A stretch of DNA of 64,000 bases from Rhipidocladum racemiflorum (taxonomy: Eukaryota > Streptophyta > Magnoliopsida > Poales > Poaceae): positions 35,439,944 to 35,503,943 of the forward strand of contig CM070572.1 of assembly GCA_036346355.1 (NCBI GenBank), read 5' to 3'. Below, in pieces: positions 35,601 through 50,600 of the stretch. Position numbers and translations under genes: made by a program. A model generated the notes under the pieces. The model was not told the origin of the DNA, made no database searches, and saw nothing but the letters and a program-made list of their open reading frames with translations. How positions within the stretch are numbered: the first letter of the stretch is position 1; each line of letters starts with the position of its first letter.

Positions 35601-38600
35601 TCATTTTCCTCATACGCCCATACCTATAAAGTACTTAGCACCTGTGAACCTCCATAACAAAATGTTACAGACATGACCAAAATCAAACGAGAAGCAAATA
35701 GCAAACCTTGCTGAGAATAGAAACCACCATATTAAGCCGCTCCAAGGTGAAGACATTAGCTTCAGTTATGTTCTCCCTCAAAATGCTATTAAACACAGAA
35801 TGATGCTGCTTGGCAAAGTCCACTATCTCACGTAAAATTTTGTTCTTCACCTGAATAAAGAATTAATGTTTTATAAAGAGGAACAGAAATACAAAAAATT
35901 CACAAAACAAGGAAGCATGCATCTCAAGTAACATTCATCACCAGCAATAAACCCACGGTCCCCAGCCCCCACCATTGCAATATACTTACATGACAATGAT
36001 ATTTAGTTTAAGACTTTAAGTAATGAAATGTACCTAAAGTTACGTCATTACAAAGATCAGATTATTAAAATGGCAGGCCTAGTACAAAACTGTTAAGCTA
36101 TGTAGTATCTAGTCATCATAATTAAAGACAAAATGGGGTGGCAAATACCTACCTAGTACCTACTACTATTTCCTTCATCCAGCTAATAGCTCACCATAAT
36201 TTTTTGTCCACAATGGAACCGTCAATGGAGAACTACAAGTACAAACTTTTCTTCATTTATGTTCTCCCGTTTAAACACAAATTTTGCAAAATAATATCAG
36301 CACTAAGCTAGGAAATATGTTGCATTTATCACTCCAATCACAAGTATCTTATTTCTGCTTTGAATTATTTTTACAATTTTGTTTATATCAAATTCTTCAG
36401 TAGGGCCCTCCCCTACTGTCCTCATTACTCTCTAAAAAAAGTTCAACATGATAAACAAAATGGCCATTTAATCTTCATAGCTTCATTATTATGTAAATAA
36501 AATTCTGATTCCAAATGCACTACGCATATGACATGCAGAAAATGTGGATCTCCACAACATTAGCTAACCTCAAGAAAATCAGCTGGGTCCACAAGTGATG
36601 TGAAAGACATGACTATTCGCAGTATTGGTGCAGTAAGTGACCTTTTCTTGTCAATTTCCCCAGCTCTTTCCTTCACAAAATTGGAGGCTAGCCTTGAACT
36701 TCCCTGAAAATATACTAGTATTGTAAGCGCATCTGCATCAAGGATAGGCAGTTAAATTGAGTAACAAAGGGCACCTTTTTCTGATAACCCATGAGGTTGC
36801 ATGATGAAAGATTTTGTAGGGCACCCATGGACAACAAAATCTGAGAGCCATGCTTGCCATAGTGGTAACTGATTCTCAAAAGTAATGAAAATTGAGCGTC
36901 AATAGCGCAAAACCGCTGTGAAGACTCTGATGAGAATGGTACATCCTAAAAAAAGGAAGAAAGTTGATGACAAAACAGAACATAGGAAAATGCTAGACAG
37001 AGAACTGGCAGCAACAATATTAATTGCTAATGCACTAATGCTAACTACAAAACCACAGCAATCATGGGGGGCATAAAAAGAATAGATTATCACAACAAAC
37101 CTCCAATAAACATTTTCCGCATAAACCCCATCTAAATATGGAGTGATTTTAACAGTTCATCTTAATATTCACCATGTGTACTACAATACAAGATAATGGA
37201 AAATAATGCAGAGCACAGGCTTCATAAAACAACACAGATATACGTTATCACTGCCTTTCAGAAAGACAAAAAAGGGCATAACTAGGGTTCCTCGATTCAA
37301 AAGAGATCAAATAAAAGCCATCCTTGAAGTAAGACAATCAGAAGTCCATCTTGGCCATTGAATTGTACCTTCATGGCTTGCTATGATCAACCAATAAAAG
37401 CAGCCAACGTCTTTCCAGAAAACCCCTAAACAATTTCACCTTTAAATCCATACCCTCACACCTTCTAGGAGACTGACAGTCCACCTTGATGGTTTGATCT
37501 GCACCATCCAAATCTGGTATTGTGGCCTAGTTTAGTTTTTTCTCCTATTTTAAGACTACTTCCTATTAGTTGCGCTCCAAAACTATTGTACTGCCACACA
37601 TACAGAACGAGAGAGGAAAAAAAAAAGGTCCAGAGGCACATAATCATTTTTAAAAAGATTAACAATATGCCAGTGGCATAATAAAATAATGTCTAAAACT
37701 AGACCAGAAGATCAAGAAAAAGTTAGAACAGTGGGAAAGAAAGTCTAGACCTTTGACAAGTAGTTGCTAACATCACTTAAACAATATCTGGGAATTCCTC
37801 GACTTTGAAGCTGGTTTAAGAAATACTTGTCATGGTCAATACTAATTAACGAATCAAGAACATAGAATGAAATTGCTTTCCCAGCTTCACTCCCATGAAT
37901 AGCATCCTTAGTTACCTGTAAAAAGAACAAATATGATAGATGAAATATTATATCACTCGTATGATCAACATGTGCTTAGTTAATTTAATTAGCTTCCAAC
38001 ATCTGTAAGATAGAAGCGATTCCATAAATGCAAGAGTTGGGGGAAACATAAGTATATAGCAGTGAATACTTCATTAATTATAATTGGAAAATGTTGCATG
38101 TAAAGTTCAAAACCATGTCAACACCATCTAGAACCATGAGCTGGTGAATGGTGATGAGTGATGACAGGCAGATGGCTAGTGCAAATAACAAATTTAGCAC
38201 AGCCTCCTTGATTGAGATTTTGGTGACATTACCCTATCCGTGCAACACTGTACTACAAACTTACAATACATTATGCATCCTTTGTACAAACTGACAGAAG
38301 GATTTTTTTACTAGATTCTACTGTAGTATTAATGGAAATCAAACCAAAGTTGGAAAATGGGAGTGCTACCCAACACAGAGAAGGGTATCATCTAAAGCAT
38401 AACAAAATATATAAAGAACCCATCTCCAATCTATCCAAACAATATTATTAGGTTAGCATATCTACAACTTAGCCTAATGTCAACTGAATAAGCTGTCAGT
38501 TGTCACTACAGTAACCCACCCTTGGCTAACTAAATATGTTGGCACCAAGCAACCTCACCTACATCCTCAGAAATGACAAGGTTTTGGCAAGAAATTTCAA

Positions 38601-41600
38601 CAGATTTGTGCAAGACATCAAACACTACAAAACATGGTTATCATGGCGTCGCCTAGGCGACGCCTAGGCGTCCAGGCGGCCGGCCGGACTCGCCGTGCCT
38701 CGTCGCCTCGCCTGAAGCCGGCCAGGCAGCCGCCTGGATGATCTGGCGTCGCGGCATGGGCGCCTAGGCGTCGGCCAGGTTGTCTGGGCGGGCGATCGGC
38801 CAGCTTCAGGCGTCAGCGGCTCCTCTGCGACGGGTGGCCAGGTTGTCCCCTTCCCCGTCCGCTATGCTCGCCGCCGCTCGGCGGCTGCTCGGGGATGCAA
38901 GAATCGGCGATGCTCCTCCTCTGCTCCACCCGTCGCCTCCGCCCTTCGCCTCTGTCGCCTTCGCCCGTCGCCTCCACCCTTCGCCCGTCGCCTCCGCCCT
39001 TCGCCTCCGTCCTTCAGCGCAGGGGAGCGCAGGGGAGATGAGCTGGAGAGTTTATGGTTGCGGCAGGAGCGCAGGGGAGATGAGTAGGGGCGCAAGGCTT
39101 GATGTCTGAGAGATGGAGTGTTCCTTTACTCTTCTTTCATTCTTTATTGCCAGGGAGATGAAGTGTTGCCAGTGTACTACAGCTGGCTGCAGGTATGGGA
39201 ACTTGCACCAGAGCAAATGGGATCTTTTGTGAATGGATGTATATCTTTTGTGTATGTAATTTTGAGATCCTCTGTGTGGTTATAGATGGCAACTTAGGTG
39301 GTGTTGTATTTTGTTTGGTCGCCTAATTGGCGCCTAGGCGTCCAGGCGCCCCGGAGGCGACTCGCCTCGCCGGGGCGCCGTGATAACCATGCTACAAAAT
39401 ATCATTTCTTTTACATCAACAGAAGAATGGCTTACCAAATCGATGACCGCTTGTGCTTCCTTCCTTATGATAGAAAAGTTGGTGCGTGCTAATTCATTTT
39501 GTTCCTTGAGAACCTTTAAAAAGCACATTGGAACGATCAGGAAATACTCACGTCACAAAAGGCAAGATAATGTTAGTAGAAAAAACCTTTTGAAGAGTGA
39601 GTTCATCATCATCATCATCTCCCTCTTGTTCTTCAAGTAGCAAAAAGCGAAGAACTGATGGAGGAACATCTGAGTCAAGGATGCTACGACAATATTGAAA
39701 ATAACTCAATAGTAATGCATATTGGCTGCAAAAGATAATTCAATGTCAGCATTTATATTCATAAATGGAGAGAACAAGTTGATAAGGAAAGGTTCTCAGT
39801 GCTCATAGTCACCAAAGACAGTGAAGTTACCGTCTTCTCAAGGTTTCAGACGATTCGTTTCTCTGTATTGCCATAATGATCTTGAACAATAATGAGTTAC
39901 AAGCTGCATTTGACAACTGCTTTGCCGAAATAATGTCAAGGCAAGTAACTGCATCAGAATCCGCCCCAGTTGGGCATACGAATCTTTCATCCCGCAGTTT
40001 AGCCATACAGGTCAACGCTACCTTGAAAATGACCACATGGATAAACTTCAAGAATTCTACGGTGGTATGGTACTTAGGAGATTGATATTTGATACATGTC
40101 AATTCAAACCTAACTTACATTGGTTAGAACATACGCCATTTTCATTGAGCAATCTGGAGATGTTGTGGCACTCAATAAAGCATCAAGCAGCCTGCAGCAT
40201 GCATCCAATAAAATTGGTACAGTTGTCCAGAATAAGAATGTACAATCTATGAGAATGGAGGCACCACTCACTCAAACAATAACTGAGAACGATCCTCAAG
40301 CAATGACATCCTTCTAGATACAGCTACCTGGAAATAACAAATAGAAAACGGTGTACTAAACCAAAATTTCCAACATTAGAAAAGTTAAGTAGCCAAGCAA
40401 ACACACAACTCACTTCAACAATCTGAGACCAGCCAGTCAACATGTGAAGCTGGGCTGCCTGTTCTTCAAGATTTTTGTTATATCTCCAGGCCCATTTCAG
40501 CATATGATGGAATGATTCTTTTAGCTTGCCTTTATCAGACTCACTTAATTGCGGGTTCAATTCTTGAGACATCTGAATAACAAAAGATGCAACACGTTAA
40601 ATACTTTTTTAAAAAAACAAAAAAGTATGAACATAAGAGGGATGTATAAGACTGAACATATAACCTGGAGAAGTTTTTGATGGAAGGCATCCAGATCAAT
40701 TAATCGATCACCTCTCTCCGTATAATAATATACACCACCAGATTCAGACGTTGCAGGATTCCTTAGGATCTCTTCAATCTATGAACACCAAAATTTGATG
40801 AGAACTAAGCAAAAATAGGAAATTGAAATGTTTAAAGGGTTTACCTTTGATTCAACTCTCAGGTTTGAAAGCAACTGTGGGTATTTCACGGAAATGTCTG
40901 GACATCTGAATTGTACGACTTCAAGCAAGTCCAAAACCTAAGTGAAAAATGTTTAGGCACTTTATTTTGGCCAGAAGTGAATAAAAATGTAGCAAGCCTG
41001 GGATATTTCTGGAGTTTTTGTGGTGTCCTGAGTGGTGGAACATCATAATGGCCCCAAAAGGAGCTCAGCTTAACCATCTAAGACAGTAGACGATGGGCCC
41101 CTCAGATGATACATTTTGAAAATAATGACATGGAATTTGGGGTTATTATTCAATAACGAGAAACAATCCATAATCCAAGAGATCCACACTTTGAACAGCT
41201 AATCAGGTTAACAAAAGTTGTGGTAATTCGGTTATGGCAATCTTGAACAATCTTAGAAGATCTCTTCACAAGAATTATGGAAGGATTCCTGATAATCTCT
41301 AAAGGCCCCGTCTGGATGTCCTGTAATACCATGACCCAAAATCCACTCAATGCCCAGCACACTGTGAGGCGGGCCCATGCATGCATAGCACCATCTTATA
41401 CTTTCGTCATCGCTTCATGTAAAAAGGTTAACCCAAAAGTGCTATGTTTGGACCCAACAGGCATTATATACTACTACAACTCATTGTAAGCAAGCAATGT
41501 GGGACTAATCTCACCACCACTCCAACATGGGCCACATGAGCCTTCACACTAACGAGTCCTTTAGGGTTGACGCCCTCGACAACATACTGCATACATGGCA

Positions 41601-44600
41601 AATACCCAAAACCACCACTTGATACACATCCGTGCATCCAGTGTTGGCGTATATGTCATGCTGTGTGTCCACTCTGGGCCCGTGCACCGAAGGTTGATGC
41701 TCTGATACCATCTGTAATGCCCCAACCAAAAATCCGCTCGAAGCCCAACCCACCGTGGGGCAGGCTCACGCATGCATAGTACCTCACTTACACTTTTGTC
41801 CTCGCTTCATATAAAATTGTTAACTCGAAGATACTATGTTTGGACCCAACAGACATTTTATACTACTACAACTCACTTTAGACAAGCAATGTGGGACTAA
41901 TCCCACCACCACTCCAACATAGGCCACATAGGCCTTCACACTAACAGGTAAGGGTATTACATATCCTGTTTCTTAGGACATTCCATGGGAATATTGCAGG
42001 CGAGGACCAAAATGTGGGTTGTGCGAAAATTCTGTTTGGCTGCCCAGGATAAAGACACACTTTAGGATTGGACAATCCCGTGAGATAAACAATCAGTCCT
42101 AGGGACAATTTCTCAAAGAGGGGGGCGCAAACTCCATGCTACCAAGCAGCCACCATCTGTGAAGCCTCTGCCTTCACCTCGCTTACAAAGCCCTCCATGC
42201 AGCCAATGCATGTGCAGCCACCAGTATTCTTAAGGCTGGTGCATGTGCATCATGTGCACTTCCAGTTCCAGCCACCTCCGACTCCATCAAGTTCGGTGGC
42301 TAGGCCATCAACAATCCCAAATCCAGTGCCATGCAAGGCCCTTCAGTTCACCAAACATGCTGCCATGTGCCACCACATTGTCCCTCAAGTTGTGCTGGCC
42401 TTTGTGCTCCAAAAGTTCACTCAATTTTGAAACCAATGTTTCTGGGTATTGAGCATTGAGGGTGCTCCATCGTTTACTTGTTTTGGTTAAAAATCTTCTT
42501 AATGCATAATCTTCTAGATTGATGTAGTTGCTCTGTTGCTAGAAAATTTTACAGATCTTTTCAATTCATGCATATGCTAGCTAGCAAAATAAAATGTAGA
42601 CTACTGATGGATGTGGTATTAGTTTACGAGGACCAGAAGGAACTGGCAAAAATCTGGGCAGGCGGCTAACGCAAGTTGGACAATTCAAGACTTTAGTGGT
42701 AAGTGGTACCAGCCGGTTTCTAGGTGCTTTCGCTGAGAAAGTAAGAGGCTAAGAGCTCTGAATAATTGGGCAAAGCTGCAGTGGCATACTACTATAGGTT
42801 CCACCCCAAAAGCTTTCCTTCACAACCTGGATAGCATAGTACTTATCTCAGTACAAACTTCCAACTTAGTGCCTTTTAGTGGCACCAGTTCCTTGAACAG
42901 CTTCTAGTCTCTGTCTAATTTGTACATTCAGATATGGAAAGCGAAACTAGGAATTTTGTTTTCTAACAAACTGCAGTGATTGTGGATTTTCATTCAGTAA
43001 CCATGAAAGAATACTGAAAAGGTCTGCACAAACGAAACTAAGTGGATTAAACAGTCAATGTAACATATAGAAACACTGTTTCTTCATTCATTACCAAAAA
43101 AGCACATTAACAAACAACAATGACAGACATCAAGCATTACCTTATTTTTATTCATTGGTCCATTGCTAGTGCCAATGGAAGTGCCAGGAGATTGGAACAT
43201 GCTTGCACTCCTCAAGTTCTCAGCACACTGGCCAAAAGAATGATAAAGAATAGCCAAACAAGCTTCCCGATGCACCGATGATGATATATCAGATACATGT
43301 AATGCCAACGCTAGCATCTTAAGAAACCATGCCCTCTGAAATCAACAAATTGTAGTTTAACAGAACGGAAAATACCAACAAAACTAAATAAATAGCACGC
43401 AATATCAAAAGGCAATAACATCATAAAAAGCAGTCCTCTAAATTTTGCAGCCCAGATATGATCGCCATTCGCCAAAATGCTAAGTAGCAAAATTTCAAGA
43501 TCTCCAAAAGTACAGTTATTTTCCCAAATCCCATCAGATCAAATAATGCACTATTCAACTCGCCAGCGTTTTTCAATTATCGCAAGTATTAACATTCCAG
43601 CATAAGTAGACCTAGATAGTAGCACAAAAATAACACATTCACAGAAAATGAAAAACACCCTGAAAATTTTGCTAAACAAGTACCAAAACATGTCGATAAA
43701 TCACCGTGTTTTCAGACTGCTGTCCTACATTTTGTTCCAAACTATGACTCCATATATCAAGGATAATTCAATAGAAGGTTTAATTGCAAAATGGACTGAC
43801 GTCATCAAGTTTTGACCTGGATTGGTTCTCAGTTTTGCTAATTTCCTTAAAAAAACTTCTAAAAAATTGATGAAAGCTAGAAAGCTCAATGTGTAGAGAA
43901 TTATACCTCATGGAGCATGCTGATACGAAGAGCTTGATTATTGTTCCTTTTGGGAAGTGGTGAAACACCAATGGTTCCAACATGCTGAGATCAGTAGGCA
44001 CAGAAAAATATGAGTTCCAATTCAAACTTTGAGCTATATTGATTAAAAAGAACAAACGGTAGAAATGAGAACCTTAGAAAAGAATTGGTACTTCGTTGTA
44101 CTCAGGAGATCCATTACAGGTCCGCAAGTCAAAGGATCAAGACATAACTCGTACATAAGCTGAATTTAGATAAGGCAAATACAATTTTGGCATAAAAGTA
44201 CATAAAATAAGATCTGATTTCTGAGTTACATGCTAAAAAAACAAACCTGAAAACTGAACTCATGAAGTAAGGTGTTTATATCTGGTTTTGTCACTTTTTC
44301 AAGATTGTCAAGGATTATCTTCAAACAACTGCAGAATAATGATAGTCAGCTTCAAAAAAGCATATCACTTCATATAAGCACACAGTCTGAAGTTAACCTG
44401 TAGTGGGATTTTGGTTTTAAAACTGTTCGTTCTATGGATCCATCGACATCAAATCTTAAGAGTAAATGTGTAACATTGGGAGCTGGACGGCAAATATTGT
44501 CAATAAGTAACTGCATGAAAACATTGTCAACGAGCAACTGCATAGTTAGAAGGCAGGTATGTTAAGTAGTTCGTAAAAGAAACTTCAAAGAAAGCTACAA

Positions 44601-47600
44601 ATAACAACCTGCAGTATTAGAACACCAACATCATCTTTCATATTCTCTATGACCTGGAAATCATCAAATCGGAACTCCAAGCAAGCAGCATAATCCTCGA
44701 TAACAGATTTAGCAACATCTGCTTTCAAAAGCAACTGTACAAGACCAACTATTCTGGAACTGCCATGGAAACAAACAAGTAAGCAGATTGGTATATTTAT
44801 CTTTAATACACTAACTGCAGATGTTATCATGTTAACATGAAGAGAGGTGCTTCTATGCTCTTCTTTTTAAAAGTTGCACAACTATTAAAGCATGAATGAA
44901 GGGTAGATGATGATTACTTACCCCTTCGCTTGCTTCAAGATTTGTGCAACTTTTAAAAAGAAGAGCATAGAAGCACAGCTCTAACATGAAATAAAAGGTA
45001 GTGCTTTAATAGCTAGAAAGCTGAAACAGGCAGCACACAGCAAAAACATAAATAATTTGTATATACCTCAGGATGCCCATGATTTTTATTGAACACTGTT
45101 GAATTTGAGGAAGATAATCATAGCGTACAAACTCTAGCAGAGCTACAATCTGTCTATGATTTTGAGCTAATATAACGTCCAAGGGCTGCATAATTGAAAA
45201 GACAACAGAAAAGCAATCAGATATAGAGAGAGGAATGAACAAAAAAACCAGAAGTGACATTAAGAAAGAACAGAAACCTGGTATAGTGGACGGAAAATAT
45301 CAGCAAGCGTCAGATCTCTCTCCATCACAAGAATAAATATTTCCAGTGAAAGATGGACAGTTTTCTCCAGAAGAAACCCATAAGTTTGGGTAGTTCGCTC
45401 ATTAATAAGAGTGTCAATACCCACTAATATGATGTTCATAATATTGCGGAAAGCAACTTTCCCACTCATGAAATCCTGCATTAGAATTTCACTATCGTGA
45501 AATATACTTATACACAATGCACATATAGAAGTTGTGTAGAAGTTCGTGCAAAATATTTAGATATTTAAACAATGTTATAACTATTCGACTTATATCTATG
45601 GGACCGGATACACAACATAAAGCATAAGCAAGCAATTACCTACTGAAGCAAAGAACATAAGTTTCATCTAAATTGAAGAACAAAATGTACACTTATCTGA
45701 TAAAACTATTAGACTGTTGAGAAAAGTGTGTGATCAAGTAAATAACTATGTACTTGATCTTGGCCAGCATGAGAATTCAGAAATCAAATCAGGTAGTACA
45801 TTCCTAAAAGTGTTTTCTGAGCTACTAATATTGCTACAAAGGTATTATACATTGAAAGAAAGCTCACAACCCAACTGATGTCAGTTCCAGCCACTATTTT
45901 TGCAGCCTTCAGTTTGCAAAAACAGTAAAACAATATGCTTTGATTTTCACATCTAGTAGGGTGCTCAAAAAAGTTCTCAACCTTGCAAATCATGAAAACT
46001 ATAAGAGAAACACACAGCATGATGCTGGAAAGATGCCTTGGCCAAATGAAATGAAAACGCTTGTAGAGAAATATGATAGGACATAATACTAAAGGATCAA
46101 TGCATTGGACAATGAGTAAGGAGCATGCAATATTTACAAAAAAACGGATCCAAACGGCAAGAAAGTTGTGATAAAGTACCCAGTACAATACACTCATATT
46201 GAGCTTGCATAAGATGTTAGGGCTGCTTGAAATAAGTGGACATACTTTGAGTAGTTCTAGCACAGGGAGCTGTCTCTCGATCGAGGCATGTGATATTGTT
46301 GAAGGTCCGGATGTGTTAGCAGCAGCATAAATATCATCATCCTCAATGTCATACATGCTCAAAACCCTGTATTTGAACAATAGCCAACATATTTTTGAAA
46401 GCACCATTGCATTGTACAGCAGTAACTTTAGTCTTACGGAAAATTTGTCAACTATGAAATCTCTCATTGAGGCAGATATCTCCCCACTAGCTGGGATAAC
46501 TTTACCATTCTCTTTCACTACTGTTCCCCATCCAAAAAATGAAAAAAATTGAAACATTAAAAATATAAGAGGTGTATGCTGATAGTGATACTCACATGCG
46601 AAAGTGCTCCAAGCAGGCAAGTGCCAATTCCCACTTTTCCCGAGGATCAGCGTAGGCTCTTTGAAGAAAAGGCCCAAAGACATCCTCATACACAAACTTA
46701 AAGATACCCATGAACCTGTTAGCAAAAGAATCTTACTCTTCAAGATGTTTGAGATCAAACAAAAGAATATAATAATTAGTAATAAGTACCTCCGGCCTTT
46801 GTCACTAATGTTTCTTTCTTCTGCAATGAGAGCATTCACCAAGTTGAGAAATGATATGGTTGAGGGATAAGTCTCCCTCCTTGCCTCAACTTCATTCAAC
46901 TCAAACCTCATGTCATAGACCTGCCAGACACTTCTTTCGTCAACAATGTAGAACATTAACCAAGCTGTCTATACTAGTATTCATATGGACTTACTTATTC
47001 CATTTATACATGAATATAGAACAACCATCGATATTGCGGATACTAGAATTTATGTGACATTTTGCAGATAGTGAAAGTTGACTTCAGTACTTCACATAAA
47101 ATAAAATAGAATAAAAACTGGACTATTCATTTTCATGCAGGGTTTTGCCATCTTGGATTATAGTCCAGAAGTATATCATGTATTTGCATACACTTGCAAA
47201 TATCAACAAATTGTAGTTGCTGTTTCCAATTTTCAGACAGCAGGCACCGGGCCTTCTGGTAGAGGAAGTTGTACTAGTTAAGCAGACCCTAATTCACCTA
47301 ACATATACGTCTGCCAGTTTAATCATAGCGAATAATTAAGCATCCTCGTACAACTATACTTCCAGAGACTAATGACAAGGCAAACAAACAATTATAACAA
47401 TAAGGGAGGATATATCCAAGAGAGTAAAAAAAAAACAGAAAAACTCAGAAAATAGTTCCTACTAATATAACCAAATATAGTAACTTACAAAGAACTTAGC
47501 AAACACACTAGTTCAACAACTGAGTGATTGACAACAGTCGCAACACTAACGAGAAAAGGTAGAGGTTAAGGTGCTAAAATTGCAGCAATATTAAACGAGC

Positions 47601-50600
47601 AAATATGTAAGTAACAAGATCTACATCCATCTTAAGTAAATGTTAGTTACAAAAGCAAAGACAAAAGTCCCATAGTCAAATAGCAGACTAATTTTCGCTT
47701 AGAGCAATGTCCTTCCTAAAATATATGAAAAAGGAAATAGGATCAATTTTTTCTTCTTCACTTTGTTTTGCTTTATGGTAATAAAAAATAGGTTATAAAT
47801 TATGCCATTAAAGTAGACAATGTCATTCATCCCAGTAAAAAACAAAGTAGTGTCACAGTGAACTTTTAGGGTACCTGTGTTGACGTATGCTGGCCAAGTG
47901 GAGCTGTAACCACCGGAAGATCATATTGTTCAAGATAACTCCAAATAGCATCTTTAAATAGGGGTGAGACTTTGATAAATGCAATGATTGAATTTCGCAG
48001 AGCCCCCTGCATACAGATCGTAGCACATAATATGGAAGGAAACCCCCCAAAAGAAATTGCCAAAAGTACATATGTACACATAAAAAAAGCTTGTACCTTC
48101 AAATATGGAGGCACATTTTCGTAGCTGAGAAGCTTAAACAAAGGTTCAATGTCAGTGAACCATTTCCTTCTCTCAGTAGGATTCCCATTTTCCACCACCT
48201 ACAGAATATTGGTAGTTTTCATAATAAAATAGAGAAAAAAAAAAGTGAGTCTTGCTTCATAAGAAAGGACACATCCCATCACAAAAGAAAGAAAGAAACA
48301 CATCTCAGAATCAAACTAAGATAGAACAAACAGATTAATTAAACTGCATAACATAATGCATGCACATAAGAAACAAAAGCAAAACACAACAATTTACAAC
48401 TCAGTCCATGATTGACAAAAGAGAGCTAGCTAAAATCCAAGATACACATGTCAGACCTAAGTACAAATTGGACCACAGCATGCTAGCTAGTACACATCCA
48501 TAAGCGGTACAACATATGGCTTAAGACAAGATTATTAGCCTTATTGAAAATCCTACTATTCCAGAACCTCAATGCAGGTAATAAACTAACAACATAATTA
48601 AGTCAAGGAGTTAAAGATAAGAATAGCTTGAATTTGCTAACCCGTAGTTTGACTACGGTCTCTCTAACCTTACTTCACTAGGAAAAATATATACTTGATA
48701 ATGTTTATTCACAACTAAAGAATTATGGTGTAAATGATACGTCAGATCAAAATCATGAAACCCACCACAAAGGGTGTGGTGAACATGACCACTTGAAGAA
48801 AATGCTCTAGCTGGCAAAAAAAGGCAATGCTGTAAAAAAAATATCAGCTCCAAAATTCCCAATCATCAAAGAGGCAAGTGCATTGAGTATTTATTATTTA
48901 GAAGATGGTCGTGTAGAAGCAGGAGTACACAACACAGGAATAAGAGAACGGAAATTCCAGACCTTCTGAAGGACAGCTAAATACGCAACAAGTGCCTGTG
49001 CATCCCCCTCTGGAAAATCAGGCAACATGCTTGTGGAAGATTGAAGGGATTTTTTAAACTTGTCTTCATAAATAGATAAGCAATCAAACAAAGTGCTCCA
49101 CCCAATTGACCGGTAAATTTTTCCCTGTAGCAATTCATAGACTTTGGTAGCACCAACTTCACTGGAAGCCTAACAAGTACAAATAGTTCAGCCAGAGCAA
49201 AAGATGGAACATTGAACAGAGCAGTAAACATTGTGCATACCAAAGTACTAAGAAGTCCAAGGAAGGCCACTAGAGTTTGTGTATTGGTGTGATCTTCTCC
49301 TGCACATATGACAAAGGTCCACAGTTCCTCGTTTCCATGCACTAGCTCAGGCTCTTTCTGATGAGAAAACAAAAAAGATGGGATAATCATAGCAAGAAGT
49401 GTACGAGCTTAGTAAAGTGAAAATCATCATGTGAAGGCGTATTCGAATGTCCTTTTGTTGACAACAACAGACATATACTTTGTGTAAAAAGAGACAAGGC
49501 CAATAAAGTATTTGTGTTTAGTATTCAAGGCCAAGAAATTATCTCAATTGCAGAAAAATAATATAAAAGCACCTATCCAGTGGTAGCAGTTGCTACTTGC
49601 TACAGGGAACAGGTCAAGAACAGGTTTGCTCTAAAATTGTGGCACCATTAAAGCCCAAACTTAAACTCAAGAGAAGAATCACTTGAAACTGCTGATTAAA
49701 TCAGTCGGTACAAAAAGTGTACCAACTAGCTTACCCTGGCCAAGTTAGATGGCAATTAGCATACCAACTAGGTATTGATTTGGGTGCCTAGGCACCTATA
49801 TACATGAAACACTTGTCCTCTTTATAGATATATTTTCATAACTAATATATTAAAGGTTATATCAAACTAAAGGATGCATCTAACTAGGAAAACAAACTGT
49901 GCTTTGGGTCAATATTTGCTGGCGTGGATGAAAATATGGACAAACCATTACGTGGGATTTCAATAGTTTGTCAAATTTGTCAGGTATTTTCCAAGAAATT
50001 AAAGTTAATATCTCATAGTTCCAAACCTTAAGCAAAGAAACTGAAATCACACGTCATACTATATGGTGCACAGGACAGTTAAGGCAACCCTTGTGTCTTT
50101 GGGAAGCACCAAAGCACTATCAGCAGCCAGTACCATGTGGCTATAGGCAATGAGCTAATTATACAAAATTACAAATTATACTAATAGAACCCAGAAAAGG
50201 AGGTAAACCCCATGAGATTGAGAGCAGGCTATATCATGTACATTTTCAGGTTCATAGATTTGATTGAATATATCAATGAAAGAAGCAATACCTGATAGAT
50301 TTCTCTAACTAGTTCCAGTAAAGATATGAAAGGCTGATTAGTAGGCTGACCAATTTGTTCTCCACTTCTACTAGGGTCTTCTCTATGATCTCGTGGTGGC
50401 CCATATGGACTGAGAGCACTCATTGCTTTTTCCTTGATTTCCTTTATCTGTTGAAGAAGACATTATTACCGTTTTTGCACAAGGAGTGAAGACAGGTAAG
50501 CATGTTGTCCCCATCTTAGAACATTAATTAAAGGGTGATCACCATTAGTTGTAACAACTTGTAACAAAATAAATTAGATATCTTGCTGTGTCAAAATACT

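Noticed and set aside
45784..46956. 390-codon open frame on the minus strand
   Set aside because: It reads through NUP205 exons 16-18 and the introns between and after them. The spliced exons explain the conserved parts; the rest is translated intron.
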